64,000 bases of DNA from Ulva prolifera (taxonomy: Eukaryota > Chlorophyta > Ulvophyceae > Ulvales > Ulvaceae): contig CM041197.1 in the NCBI GenBank assembly GCA_023078555.1, forward strand, positions 11,505,257 to 11,569,256. Reading direction: 5' to 3'. How positions within the stretch are numbered: the first letter of the stretch is position 1; the number at the start of each line of letters is the position of its first letter. A program made the position numbers and the translations under genes. Under the pieces are notes generated by a model, which saw only the letters and a program-made list of their open reading frames with translations, was not told the DNA's origin and searched no databases. Shown piece by piece: positions 49,708 through 60,800 of this stretch.

Positions 49708-51608
49708 CACTCTGGTGGCATGGCATCGCGGCGAGGCGGGTAGCACCGTGCCAACAGCGAGCGCCACAAGGACACACTCCCTCCGGCATGTGGTCCCGTT
49801 CATTCGGAGTTGTCGATGGCCTCTTCAGGATACGGCGAAGCAATTTCAGATTTACTTTGACTGTACACAACCACCAACCTAGCCAGGCGCACCCAAGCCA
49901 CAACGAAAACCAGCACAAGTATGCCATGTGTGAAAGGACACATTCAGAGCATCTGCCGCATGCTGCCATGGCATCTGCTACCTACAGCCAGGCCGGCGAG
50001 ACTGACCGACGTCGTGCATATACACATACATAGGCATTGGTTTCACCTGGACGGCGGCGATGCGTCCTGGAAGAATGGCTACCAGTGCCGAACTCAGGCA
50101 TGCAGCAGTGCCTGTTGCTCAAGCCTGTTGCGATACACTGGCAGTGCTGAGTGGCGTGCACAGGACAAGAGGCTCGGGTGAAGGGCCTGTGTCCCTGCAT
50201 CAGCAGAGCATGGCAGAGATGTTGATGAGGGAGGCACACCTCGAGGCTTGAAGTGTACAGAATGTGACAGTGACCAAATTGGATCTGAAGCCCTGGACAG
50301 GTGCTGGTGGCAACCCTGCACGGAGTGTCTTCGCCTCAGGCTCAAGCGCAAACTGCGCACGCGTCTGAAGGTGGCGGTTGTTGTAGAAGCGGCGCACTCG
50401 CATGCTTGCGGTAGCTGCTAGATGTGAAGGCAGCAGTAGCTCAGGCTTTATAGCCTAGTGTGCACCACTGCATGATATTCCTATGCTGCGTCTACATGCA
50501 ATTTAGGATCTGTGCCCGATGTTGTTTTCATGATTTTGCGGCGCACTCCCTGTTTGTTGGATGCTGCCGGATTCACCATCTGCAAAATAGTTGTAGCACT
50601 GGCCCTCTTGCCTGACAAATCGTTGACCTGACAAATCTTTGGCCTGACAAATCGTTGGCCAGACAATGGACCTGGTGCATCACATATCATCTCATGTACC
50701 AAACCACATGAGCTGTTTCTGCTTAGCTTCAGCGAGCATAAGCATGTCATGGATGCTAGCCTGACATGCTGTTGAGACCCCACCATGATTTGGACAACTA
50801 CCCCGAGGCTATTGGCCCAGCAATTGCGACCTCATCCAGAGCACGCTGACAATGTGAGACTGAACGTGGGCACGGCTGATGCCGGTGATACTTTGGCAGC
50901 GAGGTGAGGGACACTGCATCCTCAGATAGCCTCATCTGGCTCCAGATGCTCTGAGACAGTGGCACAGCTGATGGAGTGGCAAAGTTGTCCACATGCGCTT
51001 TGAGCTGTATGCATCTGTGCAAATCTCTGCATCATATGATTTGCACAGAAATGAGTACAAAATGTAATTGGTGAAAATTGCTTCCACTCATAATTTCCGG
51101 GTTCCGGCACTTGTCTTCAACGCTTGGTACTGATGTAAATACATGCAACGCTGCACTGCACAACAAGACACACCGCTCGTGAAGTCCGCTGCGATGGAAG
51201 TGAGCTATGTGCAGGCTGACAGTACTGCAGTGGCGCAACATAAAGCAAGCAGACGAGCAGAGGTGCAGCACCGTACCACAAGTCGTTATTACACCCAAAC
51301 TCAACTTCACCCCTGGCATCGCCTCAACCCAATGTAATATTTCCACATGCAGATTTCTCGGCAGCAGCGGCACCGCCACGACTGACACCACTCGCCTCAG
51401 CCTCGGCGAACGTCATAGCGGTGTGCCAGATGGGAGCGGGTGCGGCAGTGCTCCCGAGGACACACTGATCACCGCTGGATGGCTGTGCCATATCGAACCC
51501 CTTCCGTGGCTGCCCTGCAGGCAGCATGTCCTGGCGGTGCCCCTCGGGCTGTGGCACGATGACCCACCACCGCTCGCCGTCAGCGAGTGCTCATCAGCCA
51601 GGGCACGG
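49708..51608. other. Intergenic, SINE fragment and minor repeats
   Basis: Contains SINE copy 6 (49785-49865) and a 16-17 bp unit (CCTGACAAATCGTTGG) repeated three times at about 50611-50660. No supported gene. Confidence 0.5.
49785..49865 (+). mobile_element. SINE-like repeat, copy 6 (3' part, diverged)
   Basis: GGCATGTGGTCCCGTTCATT, then CAGGATACGGCGAAGCAATT and TTTACTTTGAC. Shorter in the middle than other copies. Confidence 0.65.
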
Positions 51609-54600
51609 TCACGGCGCTTGCCTGAGGAGCTCGTCGGTGCCATCGTCAGGCTGCATCACAACGTTGGCAAAAATCCCCACCTCCACCTCCCCCTCTTCTG
51701 TGTGGGCAGCCGCCACGTCGTCACCTCCGCCGCCCCCATGTTCGGCTTCGTCCGCGCTTACGCCCTCGTCACTCTCCGCATCACTCCCCTCCTCACTGCC
51801 ACCCCCCTCCACGCCCTCCTCCTCCTCCCCCTCTTCCCCGCTATCGTCATCATCATCATCGTCGTCATCGTCATCATCGTCATCATAATCCTCACCATCC
51901 TCATCAGCCTCCTCATCTCCACTCATGTCTCCGTCAAACGAGAACGCATCTTCGTCCCAGTCGTCATCCTCGCTGAGGGGCAGAACACTATCTTGGGGGG
52001 CCGCGGCATCGGCATCGGCCTCATCGTCAAGCGGCCACGGGTCGACGGCGCCCGCCGCGGCACCGTACTGCACCGCCCGGAACTCCGGCCACACCAACGC
52101 ACCCTGAGCGCGCAGCACCCGCCGCAGCCGCGTGCGATACAGCGCACCCACTGGCGGCGCAGCAGGTGTGCCGCGGAATTCGTAACGGCCGCGGGGCGGC
52201 AAGCTCGGCAGCGCGCGCGCATACGCGCCCGACGCGACCGTGCCCTCGGGCTGCACGAAAAGCGTCTCCTGCAGCCCTGGCATCACAGTCGCCGTGGTCG
52301 CAAACGCGAGCAGGCAATTGTGTGTGAGCGGGTGCACGTGTAGCTCGAGCCGCGTCAGCGCCGTCAGCGGGCGCAGCGCCCGCCAGATCTTGCCGGGCCC
52401 GAGGAATATGTCGGCAAGCGCGAGCTCACGCAGGTGCCGCAGCCGCGGCAGCTGAGTCAATGGGGTTTGCCAGGCCAGCGAGGTGGCGCCGGCGGCGAAC
52501 ACGTCTGCAGGGCCCCATGCCGGGGCCTTGCAGAGGCACTTGAGCGAAGTGAGCGCAGTGAAGGACGCGAGCGGGAGGCCGAGTGCCGCAGCCGCGAATT
52601 TCGCGCGGCACCGGCTCGGGATGGATGGGCCGCAAGCGAGAGTTAGGCGGCTGAGGTTGCGCAGGCGCGTCAGCGGCGCAAGGCACAGCGGCAGCAGCGG
52701 CGGTTCCGTTGTCGCCCCGACGCCGCCGCGTGCGATCGATGCAGCAAATGCGAGGCGCAGTGCGCCCAGCGCGGGCACGCGCGCGGCCGCGGCGGCAAAG
52801 CGCGTCACCGTCGGCGCGAACTGCGGGAGCGTCTGCATGCCGAGGTGCAGGTCGAGCGCGGTGAGGGTGCGGCGGCGAGTGGCTAGCAGGGCCTCCACGG
52901 CGTCGAGCACCTCGATCGAGCCCCCCACAACGGAGGACAGGTCGAGCTTCACCTCCTCCAGCCGCGGCTGGCCGGCGAGCTGCTGGAGCAGTCGCTCCGC
53001 CACCTCGGGCGTCCGAACGGAGTCGTCCACCATTGAGAACTTCCGCAGGCTCGGAAGCGGCGTGAGGGGGAGCATGCCGGAGAGCGCGGACAGCGTTGGG
53101 CCGCCTTCCGCGGCAGCCATTCTGTTGCACCAGTGCGCGGCGGGACCGCTGACCACGTGGCCGCAGAGGTGGAGCTCCCGGAGCGTGGCAAACGCGCCCT
53201 GGATGCCGGCGCACGGGACGGTGGTGGCGGCATGGACGAATGTGAGGGTCACCAGGGCGGGGGCCGTGGCCAGGGCGGCGACGAGCGGGTCCAGGGTGTC
53301 GCCGGCGAGGGAGGGGGGCTGCAAGCGGCGGGCCGCGGCGGCGGCGGCGTCGCCGCTGCGGGGGCGCTTCGCACACGTGCGGGGCGGCTCAGCAGCTGCG
53401 CCGTTCACGCGCACAGGCGCGGTGATGTCCGCGATGCATGCACCGGTGACCGTGTGGCGTAGGGTGACGTGCTGCAGGTGTGGAAGGCTTCGGACGGCCG
53501 CGCTGAGCGCCGGCACGATGTCCGGGGCTCGGTCCCGCGGAAAGAGGGAGTCGAAGTGGAGCGTGAGGGAGACGAGCTGCGTCAGGGTGGGGAGGGCGGC
53601 CAGGGTGGGCGTGAGGGTGGCGGCGTGGGCGGCAGCCGGGCGCATGGTGAGAATGAGGTAGGTGATGGTGGGGTGGGCGGCGAGGGCGGGGGCCACGGCC
53701 GCCTGGTCGATGGTACAAGCGAATTGATTGCACAGGCTTGTGCAAGCCGGTGGCACAAGCCAGTCGACGCCACAAGCTTGTGCCATCGACAAGGCGGCAT
53801 TGTCGAGGAGGATGAGGCTGGTGAGGCCGGGTGGGGGTGTGCAGGCGGCAAGCAGCGAGAGCGTCAGCGCCGCGGTCGCCGTGGTGGCGGGCATCAAAGT
53901 CTTGGTGGTGCGGACGTGCCAGTCGAAGAACACCTGCATGCGGCGGTGGGGCGGTGTGTCGATCCGCTGCATGCTAATGCATGGCAGGCATGCATCCGCA
54001 CATCGCCAGGACGACGACTCCGGCGTTGCTCAGGCTCATTTGCAGTCACGGAACGTCATAGCCACATGCTGCCGCACACCCCGGCGGGTGATGCGGAACG
54101 AGACAGTGATCGGTGAGTGCAGTGATCGGTGAGTGCAGTGATCGGTGAGTGCAGTGATCGGTGAGTGCAGTGACGAGCCGTGTTCGGTGCGTGGGCAACT
54201 GCGGCAACGCTTGATGGCGACCATATGCTGAAGGGGTGGCTTGAAGTAAAGTTAAGTACATGTGAACTTACTGAGCCGTGTCCTATTGGACATTGACAAC
54301 TCCGAATTAGCGGGACCACATACGCCGAAGTGGTTGATCGAAGGGCTGAGTCAGCGTAGCACAGCGGAAGTGCTTCGGTTGGACACCACAAGGACACCAA
54401 CGAACAGGACGTTGCAATTCTCATGGTCTCCAACCAAAGGCTACGGAGGCCGTGGGTGCGTGCGGGCGCGGCGGTCCGCGGCTGGACGGCGTGACGCAGG
54501 CCCAGGCAAGTACTGCTGTGGGAGAATGCTGTGGGAGGAGGACCAGTTCAGCCCTGGTTCACAGCATGCGGAGGAGGGCTTTCCCTCCGGTGTCTCTGCT

Positions 54601-55736
54601 GCTACCCGCCTCTCAGGCTTGACCTTTGCAGCAGAGCAACACGTGCGGGCATGAGGGATGGCCGCCTCTGTCACGGCGGCGTCATGCAGCACTCTGGCTG
54701 AACGCAGCGACTCTGGATGCCGCGCTGAACAACGGTTCGACCATGTGCCGTGCACGCTTTGCCTCATTGATCTCGACGCCCAGCACGGCGTATGGCTGGA
54801 GGGCGATTCAGCCATCTAGCCGCTTTGCTCATGGGTCGTCGTCGTGGATGTGGTCGAGCCGACGTGCTTACAAGGCGACTGCGCAAGCTGTGTATTTTTC
54901 ATTGTGCCTGTGAGATCATTGTACGCTCAGGGACACTGGCAGATGACGGGACTTGACGGCCACGCATGCAGAATAGATCATGAAAGTATGTGGGGCCTGC
55001 TTGGCCCTGGGGCACCAACGGCTCATAGCATCTGACCCACGGCTTGGTGCTGTGCTGATGATCACAGGTTACAGACCGCGTGACGGACCGCCGAACACCA
55101 CAGGACACAGAGAACGCATGAAACAGATGGCAGATATCCATCACGTGTGTAGTCGCGCACCTGCTGCAGGCGTTTGGGCCAGAGCACGATGAGCTCGGCC
55201 ACGCTATCAACAGCCGAGACAGAAATGCAGCGCTGAAACACATCATGCTGCGCGGACTGGTCCAGCGAAAGTATAACATCTTCCACATCAGCTATATTCT
55301 CAGTCTGCTGTCTGATCTTTGACGCAAGGGCGCTGGCAAACTCCGTGGCCAGGCCGTCCCCGAGCCTGCTTGCGACCTGCACCCCAGCAGCCCAGGATAT
55401 GACAACATAGCCTGATGAGCCCATGAGCAGCGGACCTGCAGCCTGATTCATGACATTTCGCTTTGTAAAATTTTCACTTCGAAAGCTACGTACCCGCATG
55501 GCCGTGCAAAGCTCCCGCAGAGAGAAGGAGCGTTTCGAGATGTCCTTTGGGTCCATAGACAGCCATGACAGCACATCATCCTCGTTCATGCCATCTGGAA
55601 GAGTTGCAGTGCCTGCTGTGTTGGACAAATCGCGCAACACTGCTGACCGTGCCACGACTTCAGCGTCCACTGGCGTGCACAGGAAAATCCCAGGCTTTGC
55701 AACAGACGCTGGCAGAATAAACGTCTGGGTAGTCAT
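51609..55736 (-). CDS. Divergent POZ/Skp1-like LRR protein with acidic tail, copy G
   Basis: Exons 55736-55494, 55376-55161 and 53933-51609 join at phase 0 (CGG|GTACGT ... GTGCAG|GTCGCA; CAG|GTGCGC ... GCATGCAG|GTGTTC) to 927 aa. Exon 1 (TQTFILPASV, VDAEVVARSAVLRDL, LPDGMNEDDVLSWL, LRELCTAMR) fits a Skp1/BTB fold well. The junction AMR|VASRLGD matches ILK|VADLLGD of the other copies. Exon 2 carries the F-box-like region (DVEDVILSLDQSAQHDVFQ). Exon 3 has LRR-like units (PPPGLTSLIL, ALAAHPTITYLIL, LVSLTLHF, LTRLELHV) and ends in an Asp/Glu-rich tail with a run of 14 Asp. The second intron, absent from A-F, contains SINE copy 7. The link of exons 1-2 to 3 rests on alignment to paralogues. Confidence 0.7.
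54105..54172. repeat. 16-bp tandem repeat, four units
   Basis: GATCGGTGAGTGCAGT repeated about four times in the second intron of copy G. Each unit contains GGTGAGT, a good splice-donor-like sequence on the opposite strand to the gene. Confidence 0.9.
54243..54329 (-). mobile_element. SINE-like repeat, copy 7 (3' part)
   Basis: GAAGTAAAGTTAAGTACATG, core CCTATTGGACATTGACAACT and CGGGACCACATACGCCG, in the second intron of copy G. Confidence 0.75.
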
Positions 55737-57871
55737 AGCCAACCTATGGATAACAACGTGAGCGTGATCACAAGTTCCGCCCGCTAGAGCAATCCCATGT
55801 TGAACAAACTGTTCCGGACGGAGACGATGTAGACACCTCGAGATCAACGAAACACCATCAGCCACCATCAAAGGGCATATCCGAGCTGAATAGATGATGC
55901 TTTCAAGGTAATGATCGCCTTTGCAGTCGTGAAAGGCGTTGTGTTCGAAAGTAGCGCTGCCGCGTTCGAGCTGCCCTTGTGGTCACATCGACGTGTACTC
56001 CCGGTCTACCAATTTGAAGCAGCAGCCAGAGTCACCATCAAAATCGACAAGGCCAAAGGGAACCCTCACGGCGTTTCATTTGAGAACCATCGCTTTTGTT
56101 TGTGATATTGCTTTTGGCAAAGTGCTTACCCAATTGCCCATTTGAACCATGGGGCACCCCACATCCAGAAGAAATTCTGTTCACAAGGTGACCGAGTGAG
56201 TTCTCAGGGGGGCTAGTAAAACAAAAGCCAGCCATACAGCAGCCCTATGCAATGCCGCGCTACTGTGAGGATAAATGGCTCGCATCATAGCTTGTGGCAC
56301 GTTGCTTCGAGGCCATCCTGATTTCTAGAGCTTGGCCCTTTCAGAACACTGGCACAAGAGGACAGCAGCTGTTCTATCGCGCATGCATGTCATACCACAT
56401 GCGCAGGCTAGGCTGGAATGTCTGCAGATCTGTGGGTCGGGTTCCTGAGTGCCTGGCATGGTGTGTGTTATACCGCTCTGCACGGGGCAGGGAGTTCTTA
56501 CATGTACACACGTGCATCTCAAGAGATAGATGCATGTTGTCCGCAGCACCTCTGCTGGAGATGCTTTGGAAAGGTAAGCATCGATAGCGATCATTCCAGG
56601 CGCTCACGCAACAGGTGCTGAAGCAGCCTGTTAGTTCCCTGATAGCTCTTACAACCTGGCACCAAGGTGCTGTGATGCACGATCCCCAATGCAGGACACC
56701 AAATGTACTCTGCAAGCGGGTGATTGTGCTAGTGAGATTGATCTATGCAACCATGCCTGCACATGTTCAAGGCTGGAGCTGTCACACTTGTTGCCTGCAC
56801 ACATCCTCACGTTCTGGTCCAAGCACAAGCATGCGTTCGTATACGACGGCAGCTTGCTACCCGAAGACAATATGTGGTGCTATGGAATCGTCAGCCCCAG
56901 GATCTCAAGATCGTGCGTCATGCTCCATGTTATCATGCCTTATGCCCCAGGTCGTGGGCAGAGCATTGTTGGTGACCTACGGGCCTGCACGGACGTCCTC
57001 GCGCACTCTCGACTGTGTAGCCTTTCATTCGATGACCAGCTTTCTTCTATGCGTGTAGGCAACGCGGGCCGCGCATTGTTCGTTCTGAATTCTGGTCATT
57101 GTGATGTGAGCAGGCGAAGTCACTGGTCAGCAAGAGCCACGTTGCACAGCTGATCTGAAGCATCGCAAAGTTATTCCTCTGAAGATTCGAAAGCTATGGT
57201 CAATTTTGCACGGGTCTTCAGTCCCGGACATTCGTGCATGTCAAGGCGATCAGCTTCGACAGAACATATCTCGAGAGATAAGTCCTGGTGCGCCCGGTCG
57301 TGACATACCTGCAAACCAAGGAGGACCCCCTGCTGGAAGCAACATTAATAAGTGCACTGATGCATGTGGCAAGCGTTCACACGACGACGACCGGCAGCGA
57401 AGCTCAAGACAGACTTACTGCCGCTGAATGTGACGATGCATCTGCAAAGCCAAACAAATATGCAAAATGGCTCCTACCGTACAGTGAGAGAATGTCATCC
57501 GCGCCAGGACTGCTTTCGCCCACTAACCTGCAACGTCTCGGTATGCATGCCCCGTGAAGCATGGGCCGCGTTGGTGCCTTGGCAGCAGATTCCTAAACTC
57601 TGCCGTGCTTATAACGAACCGCCATTCCCAGAAACTTATTCCACTCCATGGCATACGGTATCTATGCAGTGCTTTCGCGTCCTGCGTGGTGAGAGTACGG
57701 CGATGCTGTGACTCCTCAGTATGTGACATAGGTGACATCATCACCGGCGTTTTCTTAGCCACACTGCAGCCTCGGCAGATTTCTGGGTTCCAATCCCCGT
57801 ATACCTGTCTCTTGTTGATACCAAAGCTGGGCCGTTTATCGCGTATTCGCGATCACTGCTCTCCATCGACC
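55737..57871. other. Intergenic between copy G and bZIP gene (divergent)
   Basis: Shared upstream region of two divergent genes. Open frames at 56689-57153 and 57288-57557 on + are moderately long, but I recognise no domain and find no supported splice set. Confidence 0.4.
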
Positions 57872-60800
57872 ATGGCGCAGCCCAGTGTTGGCGATGATGC
57901 CTTTCAAGATTTCTTGATTGATATGGACTTCGATGAACTGATCCCCGTCGATAACTTCTTCAACAATTACGTTGGCACACTTTCAGAGAAGCAGGGCACA
58001 TGTGGTGCGCTCGTCGGTTCAACGTGTCAGGAAAGCTGGCATGCGTTCCCCAGTATCCCGTTTGACAATGATCGATGACTGACACTTGAAGTTGAGCGTG
58101 GGAACGTGTTTCCTGCTCTGTGCAGTGGCTATCTGAACGCATGCGCGCGCGGCGTTGAGCCACGTTTTCGAGCCCAATCTGTCGCATTGGCGCAACACAT
58201 TCGCGTTGCCACTCACAGATAAATCATATATCTCAGTCGACATGAGGGTTGCGTGGAGGATGGATCTGCTGCGAGCAGCGATCGAGCGTTGTTTCACATA
58301 CGGTCGTCTGTGCGCGTGTTCACATAACATTTCGCCGAGACTCGATTTCGTCTATCGACAATGTGCGTCAGTTCGCTTCGTGAACTATGTTAACGGTGGC
58401 TTCACTGTCCATGCCGTGTGACGAGTATTGCGCGTCTTGCGGTCCTGTGCACACCTCGGCTACGGCCGCAGAGCAGCCACATACCTCCCCTTGGCATTTA
58501 AAGGCGCTAGTATGAGCCGTTTGAGTAGTGTTTGGGGCCTTGCCGACACAATTCTGCCAGTCTAGCCGTTGCAGTACTGCGGCCAGCTGCGTACTTCCTG
58601 AGCACTTCTCAACTCGCATGGCCAATTGGCACGCACAGGCAGAACTTCACTCGATGATTCGAAATTACGATTATTATAATTTTTCCCGTATTTTGCAAGA
58701 GAGGGCAGCGAACTCTTGCATGTTGGAGCATCGACAGCTGCGTCGCCCGATGGTGCAGCAGCTTCGCCGCTGTGCGCCGATGGGGGTTGTGGCTAGTCGA
58801 ACTAGAGAATGTCGCAGTGCTATCATCGTACATGCGACACACTGCTGAAGCCCATATTTTCTCCGTGAAGTCCGGGATTGTGCAGGATCACGTCTACCAT
58901 CAGTCGAGGTCCAGGACATCGCGCAAGTCTATGCCAATGGCGCACGAGGCGCCAGCCAGTCTCACCTCCACCCCAGCCTGGCCATGCAGCAATCCCCACC
59001 TGCTCCCAACGGCAGCATCCCGCTATGGCAGGAGCCCCTCCCAGCAGCCGTCCCACCCGCAACGCCCCTAAGCCACCCCGGCAACGGCGCACAAATACCT
59101 CTCGCACAGTCCCCGCAGGACCCCGCGGCCGCGCCGCTGCTGCACTCGCCGCCGCCCGCGGGCGTGGCGCAGCCGCTGCCGCAGGCTGACCCTGCCGACG
59201 TCGCCCAGCACCCGCCAGACAGCCCGCGGTCGCAGGACGGCGGCAGCCGCAGCAGCGGCCACCGCTCGAGCCGCCGGCAGACGAAGACCGAGCGCCAGCA
59301 GATGCTCAACAAGGCCGCCCAGCAGAGGTGTGGCCCCACCCTCCACAATTCGCCCATGCTGTGGCGACCAGTGCCCACGACAGAGCTGTACACCACTCCC
59401 GAGGGCATGCCCCTGCCAGTGCCGAGCACCTCTGTGAGTGGCCGGAGGCACACCCCTTTCCTCCAGCCCCATTGTGCCGTCGCGCGCAGTCCACGCGAAG
59501 TGTGTGCACATCTGCTGGCCAGTGCGCTACCAGCGTGCAATTCCTTCCTGGCTGCCTCTGCTGACTCCTCCCACACACCGCTCGTGCCGCTCGAGCAGGC
59601 CGCCCCTCCCTCGTCTGCACGGGCCAGCTGCACCACAGAGGCTTCCTTTGATAGCTGCGTCAGCCGGCATGCTGCATACTTCTACGCAGCGGCGCATCAC
59701 CAGCGCTGCGCAGGTTTCCAGGTGGCGGTGTTTGCCCAATGTCCTCCAGTGTCGCAGCGCGCGGTTCCTGCCAACGCCGCCGCTGACACCACAAGGATCC
59801 CCACACCTCGTCTCTGTGCTCTTTGTTGTCTGGTGTGGTGATGCTGAGCTCGGGCTGCAGCTGCATGTGCTCCGGCATGTTCCCACCGTGCCTGCATTGT
59901 AGCTGTAAAGTGAAGTCCAAGTAAGCACAATTCACTTGCGCGATCATAGGCAAGACATTTCTAGGCCTCCCCATGACCTGCAAGCCTCATGGCATTGTGT
60001 TGTCGTACGCCGGTGTTGACATGGGCGGACAGCGGCCGCAGCAGTCCGCGCGGCGTTGCTGCACCGCAAGCCACGCTGCAGGAACGGCCTCCGCCGCGCG
60101 CCGGAGATTCTGGAGGTGCATGCATATACACGTTGCAACCTCCGCACGGAGGTCAATATCAATTCACAAGATCTCGGGCCATTGTATGGCAGAGGGCTGG
60201 CTCAAATCAACCAACACACAGCAGCAAGCCGCATCGGCGCACGGAGCAACTGAGGCAAGGTGAATAGAGTACCATAGTGGCCGACCGCGAGCGTGAATCG
60301 TTGCACCCGTTGCACTCCACCGGCGGCGACTCCACGTCGCGCGTCAGGCCAAACAGCCTGGCGCAGGCGTGAGGCTGTGGGGGGAGCGGGTGCAGGTACC
60401 GGGAGCATCGGGGTGTGTCCGTGTTGTTGGTATTGGCGGGGGGTGTCAGTGCAGCGGTCTAGCCTGATGCACCATGGCTCAGGAGGTACGAGGCATGCGT
60501 GCAGGTACCGGGAGCGCAAGAAGGCCAAGGCGATGGAGCTGAAGCAGGCAGTGGCGTGCCTGCAGGACAAGGTCAACGAGCTCAGCGTCGTGCAGAACGA
60601 GAAGCTCTCCCTCGAGGTCCGCCCCTGGCTACGTCCCATCTGCCCGAGGGCCTGCCTGCAGCTCAGGCAGGCCCTCTGCGGAAGCTGCTGGCCAGCGGGT
60701 CCACGCACTGCACATGGAGGTCTCCTCGCGCTCTCTCTTTGGGGCTGCGGGCAGTACACACACCCAGGTCCACCGACCGAGTGTCCGCGCCAGCTGGCAG

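Noticed and set aside
56689-57557. Frames including LLEATLISALMHVASVH upstream of the bZIP gene
   Set aside because: No domain recognised and not joinable in phase to the bZIP exons with visible sites.
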